Assembly: GCF_002050515.1 (NCBI RefSeq)
Contig: NZ_LTAY01000026.1
Span: 62,001-126,000, forward strand
Direction: 5' to 3'
DNA from: Clostridium thermobutyricum DSM 4928
GTDB taxonomy: Bacteria; Bacillota; Clostridia; Clostridiales; Clostridiaceae
Length of the DNA stretch: 64,000 nucleotides
The position numbers and the translations under genes are program-made. Positions within the stretch are counted from its first letter, which is position 1. The number at the start of each line of letters is the position of its first letter. The notes under the pieces were generated by a model. It saw nothing but the letters and a program-made list of their open reading frames with translations, searched no databases and was not told the DNA's origin. Positions 17,607 through 27,854 of this stretch are shown here, in pieces.

Positions 17607-18137
17607 ATGAAAGTAACAGTAATGTCAAAAAATATTGAGATAACACCTGCGTTAAGAGAAGTGATAGAGAAGAAAATTTCAAAGTTAGATAAGTACTTTG
17701 AAAAAGAAGTAGATGCAAAAGTTACGATATCAGTTCAAAAAAACAGACATATTGTAGAGGTCACAATTCCTTTCAGTGGAATAATGTTAAGAGCTGAAGA
17801 GGCTACAGAAGATATGTACAAGTCAATAGATATGGTTGAAGAAAAGTTAGTTAGACAAATAAGAAAACAAAAAACTAAATTAAGTAGAAAATACAACCAA
17901 TCATTAAGATTTGCAGAAATAGCAACTGATTTAGAAGAAGTAGAAGAAACTAAAGGAAAAATAGTAAGAACTAAAACATTTGCTGTGAAGCCAATGAATT
18001 CAGAGGAAGCAGTACTTCAAATGGAACTTTTAGGACATAATTTCTTTGTATATCAAGATACAGATACAAATAATATTAGTGTTCTATATAAGAGAAAAGA
18101 TGGAAATTATGGATTGTTAGATCCAGAATATAAATAG
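17607..18137 (+). CDS. hpf: Ribosome hibernation promoting factor, long form
   Basis: Binds 30S subunits and dimerises 70S ribosomes into inactive 100S particles in stationary phase. At 176 residues it is the long HPF: an N-terminal S30AE/RaiA domain (residues 1-100) joined by a linker to the C-terminal dimerisation domain with the EAVLQMELLGHNFFVYQD motif. It has its own promoter and terminator between the raiA RNA and secA. The order hpf-secA-prfB is widely conserved in Firmicutes. Confidence 0.95.
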   Translation: MKVTVMSKNIEITPALREVIEKKISKLDKYFEKEVDAKVTISVQKNRHIVEVTIPFSGIMLRAEEATEDMYKSIDMVEEKLVRQIRKQKTKLSRKYNQSLRFAEIATDLEEVEETKGKIVRTKTFAVKPMNSEEAVLQMELLGHNFFVYQDTDTNNISVLYKRKDGNYGLLDPEYK

Positions 18138-18148
18138 AGAATAATATA

Positions 18149-18180
18149 AGCTCTGTAGAAATTTCTACAGGGCTTTTTTT
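18149..18180 (+). terminator. Terminator after hpf
   Basis: AGCTCTGTAGAAA/TTTCTACAGGGCT stem with a T tract. Confidence 0.93.
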
Positions 18181-18239
18181 GATTATTAAATAAAAAAATA
18201 TATATAATTAAAAAATAAATAAATAAAAAAGGCTAAAAG

Positions 18240-18269
18240 TTGAAAAAATATACTAGTAAATGGTATAAT
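18240..18269 (+). promoter_or_regulatory. Promoter of secA
   Basis: TTGAAA, 18-base spacer, TATAAT, about 70 bases before secA. Confidence 0.6.
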
Positions 18270-18337
18270 TTAATAATGTATAATCGTTTAGCTAATTTTA
18301 AATTAGTAATTTTTTAAAAATTTGAAAGGAAGAAAAT

Positions 18338-20854
18338 ATGGGATTTTTAAAAGCGTTATTTGGATCATATAGCGAAAGAGAAGTAAAAAGAATACAACCA
18401 ACAGTTGATAAAATAGACAAATTAGGATCAACAATGGAGGCTTTAAGTGATGAAGAACTAAGAGCTAAAACAGATGAATTTAAAGAAAGACTTAAAAATG
18501 GAGAAACTCTTGATGATTTATTAGTTGAAGCATTTGCTGTTGTTCGTGAGGCTTCATGGAGAGTTCTTGGAATGAAGCATTATAGAGCGCAACTTGCTGG
18601 AGGAGTAGTTCTTCATCAAGGAAGAATAGCAGAAATGAAAACTGGGGAAGGTAAAACACTTGTTGCAACACTTCCTGCTTACTTAAATGCACTTACAGGA
18701 GAAGGTGTTCACGTAATCACAGTAAATGACTATCTTGCAAATAGAGATAAAGAGCAAATGGGAGAACTTTATGGATTCTTAGGACTTACAACAGGAGTTG
18801 TAATTCATGACATAAATAATGATGATAGAAGAGCTGCTTATAATTGTGATATAACATACGGAACAAACAATGAGTTCGGTTTTGATTACTTAAGAGATAA
18901 TATGGTAATCTATAAAGAAGAAAGAGTTCAAAGAAAACTTAATTTTGTTATTGTGGATGAGGTTGACTCAATTCTTATTGATGAAGCTAGAACACCACTT
19001 ATTATTTCAGGTGCTGGAGAAAAATCAACTGAATTTTATAAAGTAGCTGATTTCTTCGTTAAAAAGTTAGTAGCTGAAGAAGATTACACTATAGATGAAA
19101 AAGCAAATGCAGTTATGCTTACACAAAATGGGGTAGAGAAAGCAGAAAAAACATTTAATGTTGAAAACTATGCTGATGCAGAAAATATGCAATTACAACA
19201 CTATGTAACTCAAGCCCTAAAAGCTAACTATTTTATGAAAAAAGATAAAGACTATATGGTTAAAGATGGAGAAGTTATAATTGTTGATGAATTTACAGGA
19301 AGACTTATGGAAGGTAGAAGATATTCAGATGGTCTTCACCAAGCAATTGAAGCAAAAGAAAATGTTAAAATTGCAAGAGAATCAAAAACATTAGCAACAA
19401 TAACATTCCAAAACTACTTTAGAATGTACAATAAATTATCAGGTATGACAGGTACAGCTTTAACAGAAGAAAATGAATTTAGAGAAATTTATGGATTAGA
19501 CGTTATAGTTGTTCCAACAAATAAACCAATTCAAAGAGTAGATAATCATGATGTTGTTTATAAAACAGCAAAAGGAAAATATAATGCTATTATAGATGAA
19601 ATAATAGCTTCACATGAAAAAGGTCAACCAGTTCTTGTTGGTACTGCAAGTATTGAAAAATCAGAAATTATTTCTGGACTTTTAAGAAAGAAAAAGATTC
19701 CTCATAAAGTATTAAATGCTAAGTTCCATGAACAAGAAGCAGAAATAATTAGTAATGCAGGAGAGCTTAATGCAGTTACAATAGCAACTAACATGGCAGG
19801 AAGAGGTACTGATATCAAGCTTGGAGAAGGTGTTGTTGAAGTTGGTGGTCTTAAGATTATTGGTACTGAAAGACACGAATCAAGAAGAATAGATAACCAG
19901 CTTAGAGGACGTTCAGGAAGACAAGGAGATCCAGGAGAATCAACATTCTATATTTCATTAGAGGATGATTTAATGAGAATATTCATGTCTGAAAAAACTC
20001 ATGCTATGGTTGATAAATTAGGACTTGAAGAAGATGATGCTATAGAAAGTAAAATCATAACTAAATCAATAGAAAGTGCTCAAAAGAAAGTTGAAGGACA
20101 TAACTTTGACATAAGAAAGAATCTTCTAGGATATGATGATGTTATGAATATGCAAAGAGAAGTTATTTATAAGCAAAGAGCACAAGTTCTTGAAGGTGAA
20201 AACTTAAGAGAACAAATTGTTGATATGATAAAAGATGTTATATCATCAGCTGTAGATAGTCACTTAGCAGGTGTAGAAGAAGATTACGAAGAAGCATTAA
20301 AGAAATTAATATTCTATTTAGATGAAATTTGTATTCCTGCAAATAGAATAACTATAGATGATTTAATGAATCTTGAGCCTGAAGATATAAAACAAAAATT
20401 AGAAACTATAGCTATTGAAATATATGCAGGCAAAGAATTAGAATTTGGTGAAGAAAGAATAAGAGAAATCGAAAGAGTTGTTCTATTAAAAAATGTTGAT
20501 ATGAAATGGATGGATCATATAGATGCTATGGATCACTTAAAACAAGGTATTGGATTAAGAGCATTTAAGCAAGTTGACCCAGTTCAAGCATACCAAATGG
20601 AAGGTAGTGACATGTTTGAGGAAATGATTGAATCTATAAAAATAGATACAGTTAAGTACTTATTCCATGTTCAAATGGAGAGAGCTCCAGAAAGAGAAAG
20701 AGTAGTTCAAAAGACTACTGAAACTCATGGTTCAAATAATGAAGAGCCAAAGAAAAAAGAGCCTATTAGAAAAGAAATTAGTGTAGGTAGAAATGAAAAA
20801 TGTCCATGTGGAAGCGGTAAGAAGTTTAAAAACTGCTGTGGAAGAGAAGTTTAA
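18338..20854 (+). CDS. secA: Preprotein translocase ATPase SecA
   Basis: Motor that drives unfolded preproteins through SecYEG. The 838-residue protein has Walker A MKTGEGKT at residues 100-107, the [14 protein letters not shown]-type motif near 205, the preprotein cross-linking domain, the [10 protein letters not shown] helicase motif VI, and the C-terminal SecB/lipid-binding zinc motif [13 protein letters not shown] at about 823-835. It is full length. It is followed after a weak terminator by prfB, the conserved Firmicute order. Confidence 0.98.
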   Translation: MGFLKALFGSYSEREVKRIQPTVDKIDKLGSTMEALSDEELRAKTDEFKERLKNGETLDDLLVEAFAVVREASWRVLGMKHYRAQLAGGVVLHQGRIAEMKTGEGKTLVATLPAYLNALTGEGVHVITVNDYLANRDKEQMGELYGFLGLTTGVVIHDINNDDRRAAYNCDITYGTNNEFGFDYLRDNMVIYKEERVQRKLNFVIVDEVDSILIDEARTPLIISGAGEKSTEFYKVADFFVKKLVAEEDYTIDEKANAVMLTQNGVEKAEKTFNVENYADAENMQLQHYVTQALKANYFMKKDKDYMVKDGEVIIVDEFTGRLMEGRRYSDGLHQAIEAKENVKIARESKTLATITFQNYFRMYNKLSGMTGTALTEENEFREIYGLDVIVVPTNKPIQRVDNHDVVYKTAKGKYNAIIDEIIASHEKGQPVLVGTASIEKSEIISGLLRKKKIPHKVLNAKFHEQEAEIISNAGELNAVTIATNMAGRGTDIKLGEGVVEVGGLKIIGTERHESRRIDNQLRGRSGRQGDPGESTFYISLEDDLMRIFMSEKTHAMVDKLGLEEDDAIESKIITKSIESAQKKVEGHNFDIRKNLLGYDDVMNMQREVIYKQRAQVLEGENLREQIVDMIKDVISSAVDSHLAGVEEDYEEALKKLIFYLDEICIPANRITIDDLMNLEPEDIKQKLETIAIEIYAGKELEFGEERIREIERVVLLKNVDMKWMDHIDAMDHLKQGIGLRAFKQVDPVQAYQMEGSDMFEEMIESIKIDTVKYLFHVQMERAPERERVVQKTTETHGSNNEEPKKKEPIRKEISVGRNEKCPCGSGKKFKNCCGREV

Positions 20855-20864
20855 TAAATAGATA

Positions 20865-20897
20865 ATAGCAGTGGGGTTATTACTCACTGCTATTTTT
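20865..20897 (+). terminator. Weak terminator between secA and prfB
   Basis: ATAGCAGTG/CACTGCTAT stem with a short T run; readthrough into prfB is likely. Confidence 0.65.
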
Positions 20898-20919
20898 AAA
20901 TTATGAAAGAGGTGAAAGC

Positions 20920-22021
20920 ATGAGGGTAGACTTAGAAAAAGCATTAGCTAAATTCCCAAGTTTAAAAGAAAAAGTGCAAGAAATGGGGAATTTACTTTGA
21001 CAAGGATGGCTTAGATAAAAAAATACAAGAGCTAGACTTAGTTATGCAAACTCCAGGATTTTGGGATGATATAAAAAAAGCAGAAGAAGTAACAAAAGAA
21101 AGTAAAGGGTTAAAAGATAAATTAGAGAATTTTAATAAATTAGAGACTGCTATTGATGATGTAGAAGTTCTTCAAGAGATGATGGATGAAGATGATTTAG
21201 AATCTATTGAAGAGATAATAAGTTCAATAAATTACATTGAAGAGGAAGTAGAGAAATATAGAATACAAAATCTTTTATCAGGAGAATATGATAAAAATGA
21301 TGTTATATTTACTCTTCATGTTGGTGTTGGTGGAACTGATGCAAATGATTGGACAGAAATGCTTCTTAGAATGTACACAAGATGGTGTGAAAAGAAAGGA
21401 TTTTCTGTTGAAACTTTAGATTTAATTCAAGGAGAAGAAGCTGGAATTAAAAGTGTTACTTTAGAAATAAAAGGTGAATATGCCTATGGATATTTAAAAG
21501 CTGAAAAAGGAATCCATAGATTAGTTAGAATATCACCTTTTAATGCAAATGGAAAAAGGCAAACTTCATTTGCTTCAGTAGAGGTTTTACCAGAGCTTAC
21601 TAAAGAGCAAGACATAGATATAAAACCTGATGATTTAAAAGTAGACACTTATAGAGCAAGTGGAGCTGGAGGTCAACATGTTAATAAAACAGAATCAGCA
21701 GTAAGAATAACTCACCTGCCAACAGGAATAGTAGTTCAATGTCAAAGTGAGAGAAGTCAATTCTCAAATAGAGATACAGCTATGGCAATGTTAAAATCAA
21801 AACTTATTGAATTAAAGGAAAGAGCTCATAAAGAAAAAATAGAAGATTTAACTGGTGAGCTAAAAGATATGGGATGGGGGAGTCAAATAAGGTCTTATGT
21901 ATTCCATCCATATAGTATGGTAAAAGACCATAGAACTGGTGAAGAAACATCAAATGTTCAAGCTGTTATGGATGGGGATATAGATAAATTTATAGTAGCA
22001 GAATTAAATAGAAAAGAATAA
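20920..22021 (+). CDS. prfB: Peptide chain release factor 2, programmed +1 frameshift
   Basis: Recognises UGA and UAA stop codons and triggers peptide release. Translation starts at ATG 20920 behind GAGGTG and meets an in-frame TGA at 20998-21000 after 26 codons. The slippery CTTTGAC lets the ribosome shift +1 at CTT, skip T20998 and continue at GAC 20999, giving 366 residues. A GGGG run at 20985-20988 serves as the internal Shine-Dalgarno stimulator. The GGQ motif (residues 250-252) and the SPF anticodon-like motif confirm RF2. Annotation from the internal ATG at 21044 would lose the N-terminal domain. Confidence 0.97.
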
Positions 22022-22088
22022 TATAAACTATAAGATGTAATAAGTTATCCCCCCTGACTATTACTTTTATGAATTTATTTTAAGAATT

Positions 22089-22119
22089 AAAAAGGATGCA
22101 AAATTGCATCCTTTTTTTT
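22089..22119. terminator. Bidirectional terminator between prfB and the M28 peptidase
   Basis: AAAAAGGATGCAA/TTGCATCCTTTTT hairpin with T tracts on both strands. Confidence 0.9.
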
Positions 22120-22136
22120 AATTATATAATTCTGTT

Positions 22137-23486
22137 TTAGTTTTTCTTTTTGTGTTTTATTGAGCTTACACTTTTATAAAAAATATAAACTAAACATATT
22201 AAGAAAGATAAAATATAAACACGGCTATTAAATAATATTCTAGAAAAAGGAGAGTAACAATAATTAGATACCTTTTTACTTAAAAGGTTAAATCCTTTAT
22301 CTAAAGCTTTAGTTGAGATAAATTCAAGTTTATCATCTGGAGTGTGGATTTTACTTGTATCATTATGAGTTAAAGTTAAAGAATCTGCACCATATTTTGA
22401 AAAGCTAGCATGATCACTAGAGTCTTCATAACTAATTTCTAAGTTTTCTTTTAAATTTTTTATATCTTCTAAATTTTCTGAAGCAGTAGACTTGTCCTTT
22501 TCACTACGAACTGCTGATAATTCTGTATTTGGAGCTCCAATCATATCAATATTAATTACTTGAGAACCTGAAACTAAAGAAGAGTGTTTTTTAGCAAATT
22601 CTTCTGAGCCTATAAGCCCAAATTCTTCAGCATTTAAAAATACAAAAATAATATCTCTTTCTGGTTTAACTTTTAGAGATGAAAATACTTTAGCAACTTC
22701 TAAAAGAAAGCAAGAACCAGAAGCATTATCTAAGGCACCACAATAAACATTATTTAAGCAATCTGTTCCTAAATGGTCAAAGTGAGCAGTTAAAATTAAT
22801 GGTTTTAAAGATGAATCTTTTCCTTCAATTTTTCCAGCTACATTAAAAGCTTCAGTTACTTTTGTAGAGTAAGGTAATTCTACGAAGATTTCATTACCTG
22901 AATTTAAAGAAGACACTATTTCAGTAAAAGTATTTTTATTTAATGCTACTGAAAAAGATATTTTTGAGTCATTAATAAATGAGCTTCTAAAATCAAAGTT
23001 ATTTTCTTTAGGAACATAGAAGAAAAATAGATTACCATTTTTCTTAAAAGTTAATGCATTTTCAAAGACTTTTAAATCATCTTCTTTAGATAAAGAAATA
23101 GAATTTTCCTTAAAGTTTAATAAGTCTTCTTTAAAATCAACTCCATAGGAAAAAGTTTTTATTTCATTTTTAGAAGAAAAATCTCTTATTTTTAAAACCC
23201 CTTTGTCATTTGTTTTATAAGGTACTGTAATTTGAAAACCCTCTTTATAATTTGGGCTTAGAGGAGATAGCCCTAATTCGCTTAACTTTTTAGCTATTTC
23301 TTCTGCTACTAAATCATTTTCTTCTGAACCACAAATTCTTCCACCAATTTTATCAGATGCTAGATAGGATATGTTTTCTTTTAGTTCTAAGCTATCAAAA
23401 TCGTGAAATGGTATGTAGATAAATGATAACAGAATAAATACTAAAGCTGATAAAAAGAAAAAAAGTCTGTAAAGTTTTTTTATCAT
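22137..23486 (-). CDS. Membrane-anchored M28 family metallopeptidase
   Basis: A 449-residue zinc aminopeptidase-like protein with an N-terminal transmembrane helix (residues 7-27) and a second one near the C-terminus (about 415-440), leaving the peptidase outside the cell. M28 ligands are visible: TAHFDHLG, GALDNASGS, the NAEEFG pair with the catalytic Glu, NIDMIG and the last His in SSDHASF. A PA-like insert occupies about residues 100-220. The second membrane segment is unusual for secreted M28 enzymes. AAGGAG precedes the ATG. Confidence 0.88.
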   Translation of the reverse strand: MIKKLYRLFFFLSALVFILLSFIYIPFHDFDSLELKENISYLASDKIGGRICGSEENDLVAEEIAKKLSELGLSPLSPNYKEGFQITVPYKTNDKGVLKIRDFSSKNEIKTFSYGVDFKEDLLNFKENSISLSKEDDLKVFENALTFKKNGNLFFFYVPKENNFDFRSSFINDSKISFSVALNKNTFTEIVSSLNSGNEIFVELPYSTKVTEAFNVAGKIEGKDSSLKPLILTAHFDHLGTDCLNNVYCGALDNASGSCFLLEVAKVFSSLKVKPERDIIFVFLNAEEFGLIGSEEFAKKHSSLVSGSQVINIDMIGAPNTELSAVRSEKDKSTASENLEDIKNLKENLEISYEDSSDHASFSKYGADSLTLTHNDTSKIHTPDDKLEFISTKALDKGFNLLSKKVSNYCYSPFSRILFNSRVYILSFLICLVYIFYKSVSSIKHKKKN

Positions 23487-23577
23487 ATAAACTCCTTAAA
23501 ATATTGTTTATTAATATTTATTAATAAACTTCTTTTAATATGAATTATTAATGATAACTACTAAACAGACTTTATTT

Positions 23578-23910
23578 CTAGGCACTTTTATACAACATAT
23601 CTATGAGGGAATAAGAAATTGTAAAAACTAAAAATATCGCAACAAATAAATTTAATTTATTTTGAGTTATTATAAGCATTCCTCCAAGTAATAAGGAAAG
23701 TATAATTACATAATTTATGAATTTCATAAACCCTGGTGCTTTACTTAATATAACTCCCATAGAAGATATAACAGAAGATATAACTATTATGAATGTAAAA
23801 CAATTTTTTAATACTTTATCAAATTCTATTACTTTGAAATAGTCAAAAGTTAACAGAGTGATTAATATTAAAAGCGTCAAAGATAATATTTTTTGAATTA
23901 TATTGTTCAT
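23578..23910 (-). CDS. Small polytopic membrane protein, unknown function
   Basis: A 110-residue protein that is almost entirely hydrophobic, with about four transmembrane segments (residues 5-25, 38-58, 64-82, 88-105). The start is set at ATG 23910, where AGGAGG lies five bases upstream on the minus strand; a start at 23991 has no ribosome site. It lies upstream of the M28 peptidase on the same strand, about 90 bases away, so cotranscription is possible. No family was recognised. Confidence 0.7.
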   Translation of the reverse strand: MNNIIQKILSLTLLILITLLTFDYFKVIEFDKVLKNCFTFIIVISSVISSMGVILSKAPGFMKFINYVIILSLLLGGMLIITQNKLNLFVAIFLVFTISYSLIDMLYKSA

Positions 23911-24057
23911 AAAAACCTCCTGTAAAATATTTCCAATTAAATTATACAATATATTCAATATAAAATATAGAAAAAAATGAAAAAAATTCAAAAAATATTG
24001 ATAAGAGAGGAATAAAGGGTATAATAATTAAGTAGAATAAAGGTTGGAGGTTTTTTT

Positions 24058-26217
24058 ATGAGCATAAATGAAAGATTAGCTAAAGAATTAAATTTAAAAT
24101 TAAATGTCATAGATAATGTTATTGAAATGTTAGATGAAGGAAATACTGTTCCTTTTATTTCAAGATATAGAAAAGAAAGAACTGGCGGATTATCAGATGA
24201 AGTTTTAAGAAATTTAGAAGAGAGATTAAATTATTTAAGAAATTTAGATGATAGAAAAGAAGCAGTTATAAGACTTATAGATGAACAAGGAAAGTTAACT
24301 GAAGAGTTAAAAGGAAATATAGAAAAGGCTCAAACCTTAACTGAGGTTGAAGATTTATATAGACCATATAAAGCTAAAAAGAGAACTAGAGCAATAATTG
24401 CACAAGAAAAAGGTTTAGCACCACTTGGAGAACTTATTTTAGAAGGAAAGTTTAAAGGTGATGTGGAAGAAGAAGCAAAGAAATATATAAGTGAAGAAAA
24501 AGGTGTTGAAACTGTAGAAGATGCAATAAAAGGTGCACTTGATATAATTGCAGAAAAAATATCTGATGAAGCTAAATATAGAAAATGGATAAGAGATTTA
24601 GTTTTTAGAGAAGGTGTAATTGAAACAAAAGGTAGCAGTGAAGAAAGAACACCTTATGAAATGTACTATGAATACAGTGAACAAGTATTTAAAATACCTC
24701 CACATAGAATATTAGCTATAAATAGAGGAGAAAAAGAAAAAATTCTTTCTGTAAAAGTAACTATAAATGAAGATAAATTAATAACTTATTTAGAAAAAAA
24801 TATATTAAAGGGAAATAAAGATACAGATGAATATTTAAGTGAAGGAATTAAAGACTCATTAAAAAGACTTATCTATCCTTCAATTGAAAGAGAAATAAGA
24901 AGTGAATTAACTGAAAAAGGTGAAGAAGGAGCAATAAAAATCTTTAAAGAAAATTTAAAAGCATTATTACTTCAAGCACCTATAAAAGGTAAAGTTGTAA
25001 TGGGATATGATCCAGGTTTCAGAACAGGATGTAAAATTGCAATTTTAGATAAGAACGGAAAATTCCTAGAAAATACTGCTGTTTATCCAACTGTTCCTAA
25101 AAAGGATATTGAAGGAACAAAGAAAACTCTTAAAGCACTTATAAAGAAATATGATGTTGATGTAATATCACTTGGTAATGGTACGGCTTCAAGAGAATCA
25201 GAAGAAGTAATAAGTGAAATGATAAAAGAAATAAAAAATGAAACTGGAAAAGAAGTAGCTTATGTTATAGTTTCAGAAGCTGGAGCATCAGTTTATTCTG
25301 CATCTAAACTTGCAACTAAAGAATATCCAGATTTAGATGTTACAGTAAGAGGGGCTATATCAATTGGAAGAAGACTTCAAGACCCACTTGCAGAATTAGT
25401 TAAAATTGATCCTAAAGCTATAGGAGTTGGTCAATATCAACATGATGTTGCTCAAAAGAAACTTTCAGAATCACTTCAAGGAGTTGTAGAAGATTCAGTT
25501 AATAAAGTTGGAGTAGATTTAAATACTGCAACACCAAGTCTTTTAACTTATATTTCAGGAATAAACAGTGGAATTGCTGAAAATATAGTAGCTTATAGAG
25601 AAGAAAATGGAGAGTTTAAATCTAGAAAAGAACTTTTAAAAGTAAAAAGATTAGGACAAAAAGCATATGAACAATGTGCAGGATTCTTAAGAGTTATGGA
25701 AAGTAAAAATCCATTAGATAATACTGGAGTTCACCCTGAATCATATAAAGCAGCAGAAGAATTAATAGTGAAACTTGGATACACTATGGAAGACTTAAAA
25801 AATAAAGCTTTAAATGACATTGAAGAAAGAGTTAAAAAGATTGGATTAAATAATTTAGCTAAAGAATTAGAAGTTGGAGAAATGACTTTAAGTGATATAG
25901 TTAAAGAACTTCAAAAACCAGGAAGAGACCCAAGAGATGAAATGCCAAAACCAATATTAAAAACTGGGGTTATAGAACTTAAAGACTTAAAATCAGGAAT
26001 GGAACTTATGGGGACAGTAAGAAATGTTTCAGACTTTGGAGCATTTGTAGATATTGGAGTTCACCAAGATGGATTAGTTCATAAGAGCCAAATGGCAGAT
26101 AAATTTGTAAAACATCCTTTAGACATTGTTAAAGTTGGAGATGTTGTTAAAGTTAGTGTTTTAGAAATAGATGAAAAAAGAAATAGAATTAGTCTTACTA
26201 TGAAGGGATTAAATTAG
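24058..26217 (+). CDS. tex: Tex family RNA-binding transcription accessory protein
   Basis: A 719-residue Tex protein. Order of domains: N-terminal helical Tex region (1-200), YqgF/RNase-H-like domain starting at GYDPGFRTGCKIAI (about 320-450), helix-hairpin-helix pair (about 490-560, ATPSLLTYISGI), and a C-terminal S1 RNA-binding domain beginning at MELMGTVRNVSDFGAFVD (about 645-715). The family acts in transcription and nucleic acid maintenance, and in Clostridium relatives affects toxin expression. GGAGG lies close before ATG. Confidence 0.95.
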   Translation: MSINERLAKELNLKLNVIDNVIEMLDEGNTVPFISRYRKERTGGLSDEVLRNLEERLNYLRNLDDRKEAVIRLIDEQGKLTEELKGNIEKAQTLTEVEDLYRPYKAKKRTRAIIAQEKGLAPLGELILEGKFKGDVEEEAKKYISEEKGVETVEDAIKGALDIIAEKISDEAKYRKWIRDLVFREGVIETKGSSEERTPYEMYYEYSEQVFKIPPHRILAINRGEKEKILSVKVTINEDKLITYLEKNILKGNKDTDEYLSEGIKDSLKRLIYPSIEREIRSELTEKGEEGAIKIFKENLKALLLQAPIKGKVVMGYDPGFRTGCKIAILDKNGKFLENTAVYPTVPKKDIEGTKKTLKALIKKYDVDVISLGNGTASRESEEVISEMIKEIKNETGKEVAYVIVSEAGASVYSASKLATKEYPDLDVTVRGAISIGRRLQDPLAELVKIDPKAIGVGQYQHDVAQKKLSESLQGVVEDSVNKVGVDLNTATPSLLTYISGINSGIAENIVAYREENGEFKSRKELLKVKRLGQKAYEQCAGFLRVMESKNPLDNTGVHPESYKAAEELIVKLGYTMEDLKNKALNDIEERVKKIGLNNLAKELEVGEMTLSDIVKELQKPGRDPRDEMPKPILKTGVIELKDLKSGMELMGTVRNVSDFGAFVDIGVHQDGLVHKSQMADKFVKHPLDIVKVGDVVKVSVLEIDEKRNRISLTMKGLN

Positions 26218-26464
26218 ATATTAATTTGATTTTGGGATAGTTATATATTTGATCAAAATTAAAAGAGAATTTTAAATTATAAAAATATTAATATTAACAT
26301 AATGACTAATTTTGATATAGAAAAATAGATTTAAAATAAATTAATTAAAAAGATAATTTTACTATTAAATGTTTTATATATGGTAACTACAAGATTATTA
26401 ATTTATTTTATAAAATTATTGAAAAATTGATTTTAATAAATAGAATTATTAAAAATTTTCACAT
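26218..26464. other. AT-rich spacer after tex
   Basis: No coding frame with a ribosome site was seen; the terminator of tex lies at its right edge. Confidence 0.5.
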
Positions 26465-26502
26465 AAAAACCTATGGTAATTAAGTTTGCCATAGGTTTTT
26501 TT
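26465..26502 (+). terminator. Terminator downstream of tex
   Basis: AAAAACCTATGG/CCATAGGTTTTT stem with T tract, about 250 bases after the tex stop. Confidence 0.9.
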
Positions 26503-26689
26503 ATATAAATATTATATAAAATTTAGCAACAATACTATATAAAACACAGAAAAATATAATATATTGCTATATTTTAACTTTTTATAGAAATATAGTTAAA
26601 ACTGGTGTTAAAATCAAAATATAAAGAATAAAGTGGTAGTAACAAGTGATTAATTCAATTATTTATTACTAAAAGAAAGAAGGGATAAT

Positions 26690-27256
26690 GTGGGATATTT
26701 ATTTTTCTTTATAAGCTTTATAATTATAACATTTCTGGGAACTATGATTTTTTCAAGTGTAATTAATAAAGATAAAAATATGAAAAGTAAAATTAAATTT
26801 TCTATGATGTTATTAAGCTTTATATTACCAATAGTTTCAATTGTTAGTTGTATATTGTTTTTAGTATTTATAATTATAAAGTCAATTATGGGAGTTGATA
26901 TCAATAACTTTAATTTGCTTATAATATCAATGCTTGGAGTTATAATAATATTCTCTGGAGAAATATTAAGTAAAAAAATAGTAGCAGAAATTGCAGCTAA
27001 AAAATTATTTCAAAAATATAAGGAAATTGAGTTAAGTGAGGAAGAAAAATTTAATATAGTAACTAAAATTCAAGAAAAGTATAGAAAAATATCTTTAGTT
27101 ATTATGGGAATTATAAATATGATATGTTATTTAGTGATACTTTCAATAATGAGAATAGAGGCAAGATTAATATTTATCGCATTATTATCCATAGTAACAT
27201 TAATAGCTTATGTTTTAGGAATGAGCTTTGGAAAACGAAAAAGTGTAACACAATAA
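26690..27256 (+). CDS. Polytopic membrane protein, unknown function
   Basis: A 188-residue protein with a GTG start behind AGGG and four likely transmembrane segments: about residues 3-23 and 36-66, then 75-92, a charged amphipathic stretch (95-135, rich in Lys and Glu), and two more at 136-155 and 160-180. No family is recognised. It lies 76 bases before the amino-sugar PTS operon on the same strand and could be its first gene, but its content does not suggest a role in sugar uptake. Confidence 0.6.
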   Translation: MGYLFFFISFIIITFLGTMIFSSVINKDKNMKSKIKFSMMLLSFILPIVSIVSCILFLVFIIIKSIMGVDINNFNLLIISMLGVIIIFSGEILSKKIVAEIAAKKLFQKYKEIELSEEEKFNIVTKIQEKYRKISLVIMGIINMICYLVILSIMRIEARLIFIALLSIVTLIAYVLGMSFGKRKSVTQ

Positions 27257-27264
27257 AAATAAAA

Positions 27265-27273
27265 AATAGACCA
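27265..27273. promoter_or_regulatory. NagR/DasR-like operator half-site before the aga operon
   Basis: TAGACCACT equals the right half of the TGGTCTAGACCA-type operators used by amino-sugar GntR regulators; the left half is not conserved. Confidence 0.3.
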
Positions 27274-27332
27274 CTTTATGAAAAGGTTATCAATTTAAAT
27301 TTTATAAATAAAAGATAAAAGGGGAGATTAAA

Positions 27333-27809
27333 ATGCCAAATATTTTATTAACAAGAGTAGACAACAGATTAATACATGGACAAGTAGGGGTTACTTGGGT
27401 AAATCATTTAGGAGCTAATTTAATTTTAGTAGCGAATGATGAAGTAGCAGAAGACCCAGTTCAACAAAGTTTAATGGATATGGTTGTTCCAGATGCAATA
27501 CAAACAAGATTTTTCAGCATTGATAAAACAATAAAAGTAATACACAAAGCAGCTGATAGACAAAAGATTTTCTTAGTATGTAGAACACCACAAGATGCTT
27601 TAAGACTAGTAAAAGGTGGAGTTCCAATAAAAGAATTAAATATTGGAAATATGCATTTTAGTGAAGGAAAAGAACAAATTGCATCTACAGTTTCTGTTGA
27701 TGAAGATGATAAAAAAACAATTAGAGAATTATTAGATTTAGGTATAAAAGTAGAGGTTAGGAGAGTTCCTGATGAAAGAGTTGAAATAGACATTAAGAAG
27801 TTTGTATAA
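27333..27809 (+). CDS. agaB: PTS mannose-family IIB subunit (GalNAc/galactosamine)
   Basis: Cytoplasmic phosphocarrier that receives phosphate from IIA and passes it to the incoming sugar. It has 158 residues, and the phosphorylated His15 lies in VDNRLIHGQVG, the signature of mannose/fructose/sorbose family IIB proteins. Followed by IIC, IID, regulator, AgaS, IIA and aldolase genes, it belongs to an aga-type operon, so N-acetylgalactosamine or galactosamine is the likely substrate. Sugar specificity is inferred from the neighbours, not from this protein. Confidence 0.88.
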   Translation: MPNILLTRVDNRLIHGQVGVTWVNHLGANLILVANDEVAEDPVQQSLMDMVVPDAIQTRFFSIDKTIKVIHKAADRQKIFLVCRTPQDALRLVKGGVPIKELNIGNMHFSEGKEQIASTVSVDEDDKKTIRELLDLGIKVEVRRVPDERVEIDIKKFV

Positions 27810-27854
27810 ACAGATTAATGTTTAAATAAATAAAATTTATGGGAGGTTAAACAC

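Noticed and set aside
21044..22021. Release factor gene starting at internal ATG 21044
   Set aside because: The true start is 20920 with a CTTTGAC +1 frameshift; the short form lacks the RF2 N-terminal domain.
23911..23991. N-terminal extension of the small membrane protein
   Set aside because: Low-complexity AT-rich sequence without a ribosome site; AGGAGG points to 23910.
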